A stretch of DNA of 37,500 nt from Prorocentrum cordatum. Its lineage: Eukaryota; Sar; Dinophyceae; Prorocentrales; Prorocentraceae. Below are positions 19,321 through 31,020 of this stretch, one piece after another. The position numbers and the translations under genes are program-made. Below the pieces are notes generated by a model. That model had not been told where the DNA came from. It saw only the letters and a program-made list of their open reading frames with translations, and did not search any database. The DNA lies in the NCBI GenBank assembly GCA_963575745.1, contig CAUYUJ010019595.1, positions 37,501-75,000 of the forward strand, read 5' to 3'. Positions within the stretch are counted from its first letter, which is position 1. Each line of letters opens with the position of its first letter.

Positions 19321-22300
19321 TTCACTCTGTTTTCGGGGTAGCACGTGTCATTTGCGCGTTGTTCCACATTGTAAGGCCCCAGGTTGGCGTCCAGAATTGG
19401 AGTGAAACATTGATTATTCTCACACGGTTTTTGGGGTGACACGTGGCACCCCTGTGTTGTTTCACACTGTATGGCCCCATGGTAGCGTCCAGAATGCGAA
19501 TGAAACAAGTGTGTTCTTCTCACACGGTTTTCGGGGTGGCACGTCTCACCAGTGTGTTGTTTCACATTGTGGCCCCCTTTCGGCGTCCAGAATGCGAGTG
19601 CAACGATTGGTTGCTCTCACACGGTTTTCGGGGTCACACGTGTCACCCGTTGTGTTGTTTCATATTGTATGGCCTCATGTTGGCGTCCAGAGTACGAGTG
19701 AAACCATTGTGTTTCGTCACACGGTGTTCGGGGTGACACGTGTCACCCGCGTGTTGTTTCACATTGTATGTCCCAATGTTGACGTCCAGAATACGAGTGC
19801 AACGCGTGTTTTTCTCACACGGTTGTCGGTGTGACACGTGTCACCCGTGTGTGAATCCAAATTGTATGGCCCCATGTTGGCGTCCAGAATATGAATGACA
19901 CAATTGCGTTTTCTCACACGGTTTTCGGGGTGACACGTGTCACCCGCGTGTTGTTTCACATTGTACGTCCCCATGTTGGTGTCCAGAATACGCGTGAAAC
20001 AATTGTTTTTTCTCACATGGTTTTCGGGGTGACACGTGTCACCCGCGTGTTGTTTCACATTGTTTGGTTCCATGTTGGCGTCCAGAATGCGAGTGAAACA
20101 AATGGTTCTTCTCACACGGTTTTCGGGGTTACGCGTGTCACCCGTGTGATGTTTCACATTGTATGGCCCCATGTTGGCGTCCAGAACTGGAGTGAAACAT
20201 CTGCTTTTTCACGCTGTTTTCGAGGTGACACGTGCTACCCGCGTGTTGTTTCACACTGCATGGCCCCATGTTGGCATTCAAAATACGAGGCAATCAATTG
20301 GTTTTTCTCACACGGTTTTCGGGGTGACACGTGCCACCCGCGTGTTGTTTCATATTGTATGGCCCCATGTTGGCGTATAGAATGCGAATGAAACAATTGT
20401 GTTTGTTCTCATGGTTTTCGGGGTGACACGTGTCACCCTTGTGTTGTTTCAGATTGTATGGCCAAACATTGGAGCCCATAGTGCGAGTGGAACAAATGAT
20501 TTTTCTCACACGGTTGTCGGGGTGATGCGTGTCTCTCGCGTGTTGTTTCACATTGCATGGCCCCATGTTGGCGTCCAGAATACGAGTGAAACTTTTTTTC
20601 ACACGGTTTTCGGATTGACATGTGTCACCCGTGTGTTGTTTCACCCCATGTGGGCGTCCAGGATACGAGTGAAACTATGGGTTTTTCTCACACGGTATTT
20701 TGGGTGACGCGTGTCACCCGTGCGTTGTTTCACATTGTATGTCCCAATGTTGACGTCAAGGATACGGTTGGAACACTTTGTTTTTCTCACAGGGTTGTCG
20801 GGATGACACGTGTCACCAAAGTGTGTTGTTTCACACGTATGGTCCCATGTTGGCGTCCAGAATGCGAGTCAAGCAATTGTTTTTTGTTTTCTCTCACACG
20901 GTTGTCGGGTGACACGTGTCACCCGCGTGTTGTTTCACATTGTATGGCCCCATGTTGGCATTCAGAATTCGAGTCAACCAATTGGTTTTTCCCACACGGT
21001 TTTCGGGGTGATACGTGTCACCCGTGCGTTGTTTCATATTGTATGGCCCCATGTAGGCGTCCAGGGTGTTAGTGGAACATGTTTTTCCTCACACGGTTTT
21101 CGGGGTGACACGTGTCACCAAAGTGTGTTGTTTCACATCGTATGGCCCCATGTTGGCGTCCAAAATGCGAATCAAACAATTGTTTCCACACGGTTGTCGG
21201 GGTGGCACGCGTCACCCGCGTGTTGTTTCACAGTGTATGGCCCCATGTTGGCATTCAGAATGCGAGTGAAACACTTGTTCGTTTTCGCACACGGTTTCGT
21301 GGTGACACGTGTGACCCGTGTGTTGTTTCACATTGTATGGCCCCATGTTGGCGACCAGAATGCGAATGAAACCATTGTGTTTTTCACACGGTTGTCGGGT
21401 GACACGTGTCACCCGCGTGTGGTTTCACATTGTATGGCTCCATGTTGATGTCCAGAACTCGCGTGAACCAATTGTTTTTTTCTCACTCGGTTTTCGGGGT
21501 GACACGTGTCACCCTCGTGTTGTTTCACACTGGTTGGCCCCATGTTGGCGTGCAGAACACGAGTGAAACATTCGTGTTTTCTCTCACACGGTTTTCGGGG
21601 TGACACGTGTCACCCGTGTGTTGTTTCACATTGTGTGGCCCCATGTTGGCGACCAGAATGTGAGTGAAACCGTTGTGCTTTCTCACACGGTTTTCGGGGT
21701 GACACGTGTCACCCGCGTGTTGTTTCACATTGTATGGCCCCATGTTGGTGTCCAGAATACGAGTGGAACAGTTTGGTTTTTCCCACACGATTTTCCGGGT
21801 GACACGTGGCGCCCGCGTGTTATTTCACAGTCTATGGCTTAACGTGGGCGTCCCGAATACGAGTGAAACGATGGGTTTGTCTCACACGGTATTTTGGGCG
21901 ATACGTGTCATCCGCGTGTTGTGTCACATTGTATGGCCCCATGTTGGAGACCAGAATGCGAGTGGAACATGTTTTTTTTTTTTTTTTTTCTCACACGGTT
22001 TTCTGGAGGACACGTGTCATCCGTGTGTTGTTTCACATTGTATGGCCCCATGTGGGCGTCCAGAATACGAGTGCAACACTTGTTTTTTCTCACACGGTTT
22101 TCGGGGTGACACGTGTCACCCGCGTGTTGTTTCATTTTGTACGGCCCAATGTTGGCGACCAGAATGCGAGTGAAACAATTGTTCTTTTCTCACATGGTTT
22201 TAGGGCTGACATGTGTCACCCGTGTGTTGCTTCACATTGTATGGCCCCATGTGGGCGACCAGAATGCGAGTGAAAGAAATGGTTTTTCCCACACGTTTTT

Positions 22301-25300
22301 CGGGGTTACGCGTGTAACCCGTGTGATGTTTCACATTGTATGGCCCCATGTTGGCGTCCAGAATTGGAGTGAAACATTTGCTTTTTCACACGGTTGTCGT
22401 GTGACACGTGTCACCCGCGTGTTGTTTCCTATTGTATGGCCCCATGTTGGCATTCAGAATGCGAGTCAACCAATTGGTTTTTCTCACACGGTTTTCGGGG
22501 TGATACGTGTCACCCGTGCGTTGTTTCATATTGTATGGCCCCATGTTGGCTTCCAGAATGCAAATGAAACAATTGTGTGTGTTTCTCTCATGGTCTTCGG
22601 GGTGACACGTGTCACCCGTGTGTTGTTTCACATTGTATGGCCAAACATTGGCGCCGATAGTGCGAGTGGAACAAATGATTTTTCTCACACGGTTGTCTGG
22701 GTGACACGTGTCACCCGCGTGTTGTTTCACATTGTATGGCCCCATGTTGGCGTCCAGAGTACGGGTGAAACAATTGTTTTTTCCCACACGGTTTTCGGAT
22801 TGACATGTGTCACCCGTGTGTTGTTCCACATTCTATGGCCCCATGTGGGCGTCCAGAATACGAGTGAAACATTGTTTTTTTCTCTCACACAGTAGTTTGG
22901 TTGACGCGTGTCACCCGTGCGTTGTTCCACATTGTATGGTCCGATGTTGGCGTCAAGGATACGGTTGAAACAATTTGTTTTTCTCACACGGTTGTCGGGG
23001 TGACACGTGTCACCAAAGTGTGTTGTTTCACATCGTGTGGCCCCATGTTGGCGTCCAGAATACGAGTCAAGCAATTCTTTTTTCTCACACGGTTATCGGG
23101 GTGACACGTGTCACCCGTGTGTTGTTTCACATTGTATGGCCCCATGTAGGCGTCCAGGGTACTAGTGTAACACTTGTTTTTTTCGCACACGGTTTTCGGG
23201 GTGACACTTGTCACCAACGTGTGTTGTTTCACATCGTATGGCCCCATGTTGGCGTCCAGAATACGAGTCAAACAATTGTTTTTTCTCACGCGGTTGTCGG
23301 GGTGGCACGCGTCACCCGTTTGTTGTTTCACGCTGTATGGCCCCATGTTCGCTACCAGAATACGAGTGCAACATTTGTTTTTTTCGCACACGGTTTTCGG
23401 GGTGACACGTGTCATCCGCGTGTTGTTTCCTATTGTATGGCCCCATGTTGGCGACCAGGGTGCGAGTGAAACCATTGTGTTTTTGTTCACACGGTGTTCG
23501 GGGTGACACGTGGCACCCGCGTGTTGTTTCACATCGTATGGTTCCACGTTGGTGTCCAGAACACGCGTGAAACAATTGTTTTTTTCTCATTCGGTTTTCG
23601 GGGTGACACGTGTCACCCTCGTGTTGTTTCACCTTCTATGACCCAATGTTGGCGTCCAGAACACGAGTGAAACACTTGTTGTTTCTCACACGGTTTTCGG
23701 GGTGACACGTGTCACCCGTGTGTTGCTTCACATCTTATGGCCCCATGTTGGCGACCAGAATGCGAGTGAAATCGTTGTGTTTTCCCACACGGTTTTCGGG
23801 GTGACACGTGTCACCCGCGTGTTGTTTCACATTGTATGGCTCCATTTTGGTGTCCAGAATACGAGTGAAACAGTTTGTTTTTTTCTCACTCGGTTTTCGG
23901 GGTGACACGTGGCACCCGCGTGTTATTTCACATTCTATCGTTTCATGTGGGCGTCCCGAATACGAGTGAAACGATGGATTTGTCTCACACGGTATTTTGG
24001 GTGATACGTGTCACCCGCGTGTTGTTTCACATTGTATGGCCCCATGCTGGAGACCAGAATGCGAGTGCAACGTTTGTTTTTTTCTCACACAGTTTTTTGG
24101 AGGACACGTGTCACCCGCGTGTTGTTTCACTGTATGGCCCCATGTGGGCGTCCAGACTACGAGTGCAACAATCGTTTTTCTCACACGGTATTCGGGGTGA
24201 CACGTGTCACCCGCGTGTTGTTTCATTTTGTATGGTTCCATGTTGGCGTCCAGAATACGAGTGAAACAATTGTTCTTTTCTCACATGCTTTTGGGGTGAC
24301 ATGTGTCACCCGCGTGTTGTTTCACATTGTATGGCCCCCATGTTACATTCCAGAACACGACTGAAACAGTTTGTTTTTTGCCACACGGTTTTCGGGGTGA
24401 CATGTGTCACCCGCGTGTTGTTTCCCTCGTATGGCCCCATTCTGGCGTCCAGAATGCCAGTGAAACACATGTGTTTTTCTCACTCGGTTTTCGGGTGACA
24501 TGTGTCACCCGCGTGTTGTTTCACATTGTACGGTCCCATGTTGGCGTCCAGGAAACGAGTGAAGCAATGTTTGTTTTCTCACTCGGTTTTGGGGGGACGC
24601 GTGTCACCCGCGTGTTGATTCGCACTGTATGGCACCATGTTGGCGTCCAGAATACCAGTGAAACAGTTTGTTTTTCTCGCGCGATTTTCGGAGTGACACG
24701 TGTCACCCGTATGTTGTTATCACATTGCATGGCCCCATGTGAGCGTCCAGAATGCGAGGGAAACAATGTGTTTTTTTCCAGACGGTTTTCGGAGTGACAC
24801 GTGTCACCCGTGTGCTGTTTCACATTGTATGGCGCCATGTTGGCTTCCAGAATACGAGTGAAACAATTGTTTTTTCTTTTTCTCCAGTTGTTTTCGGTGT
24901 GACACGTGTCACTCGTGCGTTGCTTTACACTGTATGTCCCCATGTTGACAGCAAGGATACGGTTGAAACAATTAGTTTTTCTCACACGGTTTTCGGGGTG
25001 ACACGCGTCACCGGTGTGTTGTTTCACATTGTATAGCCCCACGTTGGCGTCCAACATACGAATGAAACAATTGTCTTTTCTCACACGGCTTTCTGGTTGA
25101 CACGTGTCACCCGCGTGTTGTTTCACATTGTATGGCCGAATGTTGACTTCCAGAACACGAGTGAAACAGTTTGTTTTTTCCCAAACGATTTGCGGTGTGG
25201 CATCTGTCACCCGTGTGTTGGTTCGCACTATCTGGCCCCATGTTGGCGTCCCGAACACGAATGAAACAATTGTTTTTTCACACGGTTTTCGTGGCGACAC

Positions 25301-25830
25301 GTGTCATCCGCGTGTTGTTTCACACTGTATGGCCCCATGTTGGCGACCAGAATGCGAGTGAAACAATTGGTTTTCTCATATGGTTTTCGGGGTGACACGT
25401 GTCACCCGTGAGTTGCTTCACATTGTATGGCCTTTTGTTGGGGACCAGGATGCGGTTGAAACAATTAGTTTTTCTCACACGGTTCTCGGTGACACGTGTC
25501 ACCCGTGTGTTGTTTCACATTGTATGGCCCATGTTGGCGTACAGAATTGGAGTGAATTAATTGTTTTTTCTCACGCGATTTTCTGGGTGACACGTGTCAC
25601 CCGTGTGTTGATTCACATTGTGTGGCCCCATGTTGCATCCAGAATATGGTTGGAACAATTTGCTTTCTCACACGGTTTTCGGGGTGACGCGTTTCACCCG
25701 CGTGTTGTTTCACATTGTATGGCCCCATGTTGGCGTCCACACTACGAGTGAAATAGTTTGTTATTCCCACGCAGTTTTCGGGGTGACACGTGTCACCCGC
25801 GTGTTGTTTCGCATTGTATGGCCCCAATCA
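19321..25830 (+). repeat. B satellite array 3 (~99-bp unit, ~66 copies)
   Basis: The period is 99 bp: 59 periods fit between GGGTGA at 19928 and 25781. The consensus order is CTCACACGG, TTTTCG, GGGTGACACGTGTCACCC (a perfect 18-base palindrome, e.g. 20027-20044), GCGTG, TTGTTTCAC, ATTGTATGGCCCCATGTTGG, CGTCCAGAATACGA, GTGAAACAA, TTGTTTTT. TTGTTTCAC and GTGAAACAA are reverse complements about 34 bases apart (20050-20058 and 20093-20101). All three plus frames and minus frames are open in long pieces (33-residue repeats), so coding is not supported. Units such as those with CACCAAAGTGTG recur at intervals, hinting at larger blocks copied within the array. Confidence 0.96.
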
Positions 25831-26205
25831 CTACTCTTTCTTCGGTGCTCATTGCAGTATTGACTGGGTGCCCCCTTCCCCCCCGCCGCCGTCATTTTGA
25901 GTTGATTTTGGCCGGCGAGCCCGCCGCCAGTTTGTTGTCTGTTCCCCGTGTTTTTTTTTGTTGTCATGCGAGTTTGCTAACTCCGGCGCCTGTTGTTACG
26001 CTTGTTTTTGACGTCCCGTCCGTTTTTTCTTGTATATTATCTTGTGTTCAATTATCACTATGATTATTTAGGTTCCGATGTTTTATTAATGTTGTAGTTT
26101 TATTCACCTGATTCCAAAACGCAGCCCGCCATAATAATTCCGTATTGGTTCCAAGACGAATCCCCGCCACTTGTTTCTGGGGAGTTCCAGCTGATTCACA
26201 TTCGT
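25831..26205. other. AT-richer low-copy segment inside the E-B-C block
   Basis: The last B unit breaks off after GGCCCCAATCACTAC. About 375 bases follow with T-rich runs, ATTATTTAGG and CCATAATAATTCCG, and no tandem order. Joint C then begins at 26217. This is the only block with unique DNA between B and C. A short frame at 25758-26063 starts in B sequence and has no known domain. Confidence 0.6.
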
Positions 26206-26332
26206 TCCGTTTTTTTCCCAACCATCCTGTGGTGTTGGGTCCTCGTTTTGAAGAGACAGCGCCCCGCGTTCCTCCCTCCTCCCGCTTCTCCCTCCCCCTC
26301 CTCCCTCCTCCCCCTCATTGCCTCTGCTCTCG
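26206..26332 (+). repeat. Joint C plus CT-rich tract
   Basis: CCCAACCAT (26217-26225) is followed by CCTGTGGTGTTGGGTCCTCG and TTTTGAAGAGACAGCGCCCC, identical to the copy at 10688. A CCTCCCTCCTCCCGC-type tract and GCCTCTGCTCTCGGCACACC follow, leading into the 77-bp A array. Confidence 0.93.
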
Positions 26333-27985
26333 GCACACCCCTCACACGTTTCGTAGCCTCATAGGGAGCTCCACCGAAGGTCCCAGTGGCACAGCCCGCA
26401 TGCGGTTCCCCCACCCAGGGCAGCGTTTCGTAGCCCCATAGGGAGCTCCATCGAAGCCCCCACTGGGGGTCTTCGCATGCGGGTCCCGCACCCAGGACAG
26501 CGTTTCGTGGCCCCACAGGGAGCTCCACCGAAGGCCCCACTGGGGGTGTTCGCATGCGGGTCCCCCACCTAGGGCAGCGTTTCGTGGCCCCATAGGGAGC
26601 TCCACCGAAGGCCCCACTGGGGGTGTTCGCATGCGGGTCCTCCACCCGGGGCAGCGCTTCGTGGCCCCATAGAGAGCTCCACCGAAGGCCCCACTGGGGG
26701 TGTTCGCATGCGGGTCCCCCACCCAGGGCAGCGTTTCGTGGCCCCATAGGGGGCTCCACCGAAGGCCCCACTGGGGGTGTTCGCATGCGGGTCCCCCACC
26801 CTGGACAGCGTGGGGGTGTTCGCATGCGGGTCACCCACCCTGGACAGCGCTTCGTGGCCCTACAGGGAGCTCCACAGAAGGCCCCAGTGGGGGCGTTCGC
26901 ATGCAGTTCCTTCACCCTGGACGGCTTTTCGTGGCCCCGCAGGGAGCTCCACCGAAGGCCCCACTGGGGGTGTTCGCATGCGGGTTTCCCACCCAGGGCA
27001 GCGTTTCGTGGCCCCATAGGAGGCTCCACCGAAGGCCCCAGTGGGGGTGTTCGCATGCGGGTCCCCCACCCAGGACAGCGTTTCGTGGCCCCATGGGGAG
27101 CTCCACCGAAGGCCCCCGTGGGGGGTTCGCATGCGGGTCCCCCACCCTGGACAGCTTTTCGTGGTACCAAGGCGAGCTCCACCGAAGGCCCCACTGGGGG
27201 TGTTCGCATGCGGCTCCCTCCTCCCCCTCCTTGCCTTTGTTCTCGGCACACCTCTCACACATTCCGTAGCCCCATAGGGAGCTCCACCGAAGGCCCCACT
27301 GGGGGTGTTCGCATGCAGGTCCCCCACCCAGGGCAGCGTTTCGTAGCCCCATGGGGGACCCCGCCGAAGGCCCCACTGGGGGTGTTCGCATGCGGGTCCC
27401 TCCTCCCCCTCCTTGCCTTTGTTCTCGGCACACCTCTCGCACATTTCGTAGCCCCATAGGGAGCTCCACCGAGGGCCCCAGTGGGGGTGTTCGCATGCAG
27501 GTCCCCCACCCAGGGCAGCGCTTCGTAGCCCCATGGGGGACCCCGCCGAAGGCCCCAGTGGGGGTCGCATGCGGTTCCTTCACCCAAGGCAGCGTTTCGT
27601 GGCCCCATACAGAGTTCCACCGAAGGCCTCATTGGCTGTGTTCGCATGCGGGTCCCCCGCCCAGGGCAGCGTTCCGTGGCCCCATAAGGGGGCTCCACCG
27701 AAGGCCCCAATGGGGGTGCCAGCACGCGGTTCCCCCGCCCAGGGCAGCGTTGCGTGGCCCCATAAGGACTTCCACCGAAGGCCCCAGTGGGGTTGCCCGT
27801 TCCCCCACCCAGGGCAGCGTTTCGTGGCCCCACAGGGAGCTCCACCGTAGGCCCCAGCGGGGGTGCCCGCATGCGGTTCCCCCCACCCAGGGCAGCGCTT
27901 CGTGACCCCATAGGGAGCTCCACCGAAGGCCCCAGTGGGGGTGCCCGCATGCGGTTCCCCACCACCACCATTGTGGCAGGCTCCT
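26333..27985 (+). repeat. A-family array with 77-bp unit (~21 copies)
   Basis: AGCTCC starts at 26521, 26598 and 26675, a period of 77 bp. The spacer is GGGGGTGTTCGCATGCGGGT and CCCCCACCCAGGGCAGCG; later units (after about 27700) carry GGGGTGCCCGCATGCGGTTC. Two breaks, near 27225-27270 and 27405-27455, repeat the CT-rich start (TCCCTCCTCCCCCTCCTTGC, then TCTCGGCACACCTCTC), so the array contains copies of its own left boundary. As 77 is not a multiple of three, frames shift every unit. Confidence 0.94.
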
Positions 27986-28239
27986 CACACAGTTCGTGGC
28001 CCCATAAGGAGCTCCACCGAGGACTATATTCACAACTGCGGTACTCACAACTGCATATGGTTGGGTCCTTCGCCAGGCTAATTCGATACGTCAGTTGTTC
28101 CCAACCATCCTGTGGTGTTGGGTCCTTGTTTTGAATAGACAGCGCCCCGCGTCTCCTCCTTCCTTCCTTCCTCCTCCCCCTCCTCCCTCCTCTCCTCCTC
28201 CCCCTCCTCCCTCCTCCCCCTCCTTGCCTTTGTTCTCGG
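27986..28239 (+). repeat. E-C block without B units
   Basis: An A half unit with GGACTATATTCACAACTGCG leads to ATGGTTGGG at 28057-28065. Only about 34 bases separate it from CCCAACCAT at 28100-28108, and no B sequence lies between them apart from TCAGTTGTT. Joint C is otherwise standard, with TTGTTTTGAATAGACAGCG. CT-rich DNA (28155-28225) follows. Confidence 0.92.
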
Positions 28240-28928
28240 CACACCTCTCACACATTTCGTAGCCCCATAGGGAGCTCCACCGAAGGCCCCACTGGGGGTG
28301 TTCGTATGCGGGCCTCCCACCCAGGGCAGCGTTTCGTGGCCCCAGAGGGGGCTCCACCGAAGGCCCCACTGGGGGTGTTCGCATGCGGGTCCCCCACCCA
28401 GGACAGCGTTTCGTGGCCCCAGAGGGAGCTCCACCGAAGGCCCCAGTGGGGGTGTTCGCATGCGGGTCTCTCACCCAGGGCAGCATTTCGTAGCCCCATA
28501 GGGAGCTCTACCGAAGGCCCCAATGGGGGTGTTCGCATGCGGTTCCTTTACCCAGGGCAGCGTTTCGTGGCCCCATGGGGAGCTCCACCGAAGGCCCCAC
28601 TGGGGGTGTTCGCATGCGGTTCCTTTACCCAGGACAGCGTTTCGTGGCCCCATAGGGGGCTCCACCGAAGGCCCCAGTGGGGGTGTTCGCATGCGGTTCC
28701 TTTACCCATGGGCAGCGTTTCGTGGCCCCGCAGGGAGCTCCACCGAAGGCCCCAGTGGGGGTGTTCGCATGCGGGTCCCCCACCCTGGACAGTGTTTCGT
28801 GGCCCCACAGGGAACTCCACCGAAGGCCCCACTGGGGGTGTTCGCATGCGGGTCCTCCACCCAGGGCAGCGTTTCGTGACTTCATAGGGAGCTCCACCGA
28901 AGGCCCCACTGGGGGTGTTCGCATGCGG
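28240..28928 (+). repeat. A-family array with 77-bp unit (~9 copies)
   Basis: Same unit type as 26333-27985, starting with TCTCGGCACACCTCTCACAC. Spacer tails vary (GGTTCCTTTACCCAGG in four units against GGGTCCCCCACCC). It ends cleanly at CGCATGCGGCGTGG. It is the last A-family DNA in the window. Confidence 0.94.
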
Positions 28929-30690
28929 CGTGGCAATGATCTTCTAGCGAGTGCTGGCCGAGAATTTCGTTTACAAGACAGCCTTGTGCGCTCGCCAGAC
29001 ATCCCTCTTCTCTTCGGTTCCTCCCCCAGGTGTTTATACTCGAGGGTTTCATCTTGTAGATGTGCTAACTTCGAGGACGATTATACCGCCCGCGACTTCA
29101 TCCTCCCTCTCCCTCCTCTTTTGCAGTCGTCCTCTTCCTCCCTCCAACTGTGCCTCCCTCCTCCTTCCTTCTCCTCTCGGTGCCGCGCGGGTGAATCGGC
29201 TCTCCATGGAGGGGAGTCCGACTCGGGCGCGTCCGATGTTGCTTGAGCGCAGGTCGTCTTGGCTTCAGGCCAGTCCTCAACAACTGCCCGGTACCACGGA
29301 ACCCTTGGGCTGTGGTGCCCACGGTGGCGACCGTCAGGCCGACGGCTTCCCAAGCATCACGCCATTTCAAGGCCGTTGGGTGGCACCGCGGCCCGCGACG
29401 CCTCGTATGGCAACCCGCACGCTGGCCACCAGCATTACAACAGGCAAGACGCTGAAAGAAGGACCGCTTTGGGTTCGGAAGGGGCTCACTGTTCTCTGGG
29501 TCATTCCGGGGTTGTTCCTCCAGCCGTCTTCGTGCACCCCGGCCTGATTGGTGCCAAAAAGGCGCTTGGTTCCATATTCAGGTTCCTTTTTTCAAGAGTA
29601 GCCTCCTCGTAAGCTCGCGGCCATGAGGTATTGGCTGACCAGCAGACGCATGATGTCAGATTGAACGAATTGATTGCAGCTTTGGCCCGATTATTTGATT
29701 TCTCGTCTGGGCCGCTGGCCCGAGTGTGCTGTTTTTGTCGCTGGCCCGCCCAGCTCGTTGCTCCGTCTCTGATCATTATGTTTATGCTGGTGTTGGCCTT
29801 CCTTGATTTCTGATTCCTGGTAGCCCACGCTGTGAGCTGCCACTGGCAGCAAGCTCGAAGACAGTCCGCAGCACGGCCACGCCTCGGGGCCCACGTGCTG
29901 CCGCGATGGCTCCGTGGTCCGCGCGGCGTCGGCGAGCACCAGCACTCGGCGGCCGAGCGGGCCCCGGGCCCCGAGGCGGGCGACGACGCTCGTCACGGCG
30001 GTGGCCAGCGAAGCTCACCGAGCACTCCCTTCAGATCCTGGCGTGGCAATTTTTTCGCCACAGGCGTTTTCGCTCGATTTCGGGCACCAGGGCCCTCACA
30101 TATCGATCCGGCTCGAAAAATAACGCAGAAAGATGGGGTCCGGGGGTGCGGGCGTGATTTTTTGGCGATGTTGCAACTTTTCTGCAACGTCGGATCTCAG
30201 GGTCGGCCTCTGGGTGGCCCCCCTCGGTCCTTTATGCGCAGGCTGCAGGGAAGCTGGAAGAAGTGGCCAGGGCCAGCCCTTTCTCTTTCTGGCCCTGGTC
30301 GGTCTCCTTTCGCCTGTTCTGGCGACCAAGTCCCGACTGTTTCGGGCTTGTTCCAGCCCCTGCCAGTTTTCCCGGCACTGGCCACTTCCTTTTTCACGTT
30401 GACTTTCCAACATCCACTGTTCCAGGCTTCTCTGCAGCGGCGGCGGTCCACACTGCCACAGCCAGCAACCTTGCGATGGAGCCCTTGGGTGGCCCTGCAC
30501 GCCCGCCGGCGGAAGAATGCGACCGGCGAGGCGACAACCACCACCAGCAGCAGAATCCAACCACGCACCTCGTGGCGATTGGGGGGGGATTGAGGCGGCG
30601 CCTTCCTGATCTCCTTCCGTCCAGCCCGCTTCTCAGGCCCGCCCACCTCGCGAGGTACAGGCATGCTTCCTGGGGCGACAACAAGCCCTG
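28929..30690. other. Low-copy region with unassigned open frames
   Basis: This is the longest stretch without tandem DNA. Open frames include 28951-29547 (+, 198 codons), 29259-29612 (+, 117), 29832-30593 (+, 253) and 30832-30197 (-, 211); none shows a domain I recognise, and they overlap one another. A C/T tract ending TTTTGCAG at 29126 could be a splice acceptor. Two small hairpins occur: GTGGC/GCCAC around AATTTTTTC near 30043, and CGATGTTGCA with TGCAACGTCG near 30167-30193. A spliced gene may lie here, but I cannot settle strand or exons. Confidence 0.4.
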
Positions 30691-30691
30691 G

Positions 30692-31020
30692 ATTGAAAAG
30701 TGTTGACCGCAGAGGCAGCGAAAGACATGGTTTCCTCTTGGTAGGCCGCGGAGCCCCAGTAATGTGTGAGTTTTCGGCGCACTTTTGAACTAATAGCAAG
30801 GACCAAGTGGGGCGCGGACCGGAAAGTGGCATTATGCCTACGGCTTCCTCCCAAAAAGTTACCTGTCGCCCTCCAGTACGACCAAAAATTGTGCCATTCG
30901 ACCGGGAATTTGCGATTTCGCTGGGGATGCCTCACAAGAAAAGTTGGTCGCTCTCCATGCAGCCAGACAGTGGTGACATAGCTGGAGGCTTCCTGACGTC
31001 CAAGCTTCTGGCCTCAACTC
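30692..31020 (+). repeat. Diverged direct repeat R1, copy a
   Basis: It starts with AAGTGTTGACCGCAGAGG. Shared blocks with copy b (32522) are TAGGCCGCGG, CGGACC-GAAAGT, CGCCCTCCAG, ACGACCA, ATTTCGCTG, CGCTCTCC and AGACAGTGG, in the same order. The copies are clearly old. I see no coding frame common to both. Confidence 0.75.

Noticed and set aside
22199-22206. Telomeric repeat (TTTAGGG)
   Set aside because: A single occurrence inside a B unit. No telomere-type array exists in the window.
19321-25830. 33-residue repeat protein encoded by the B array
   Set aside because: The 99-bp period keeps frames open, but all three plus frames and minus frames look alike, and indels break each of them every 60-260 codons.
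7897-28928. CRISPR array
   Set aside because: Repeats are contiguous units with related sequence throughout; there are no unique spacers between short constant repeats, and no cas-like genes.
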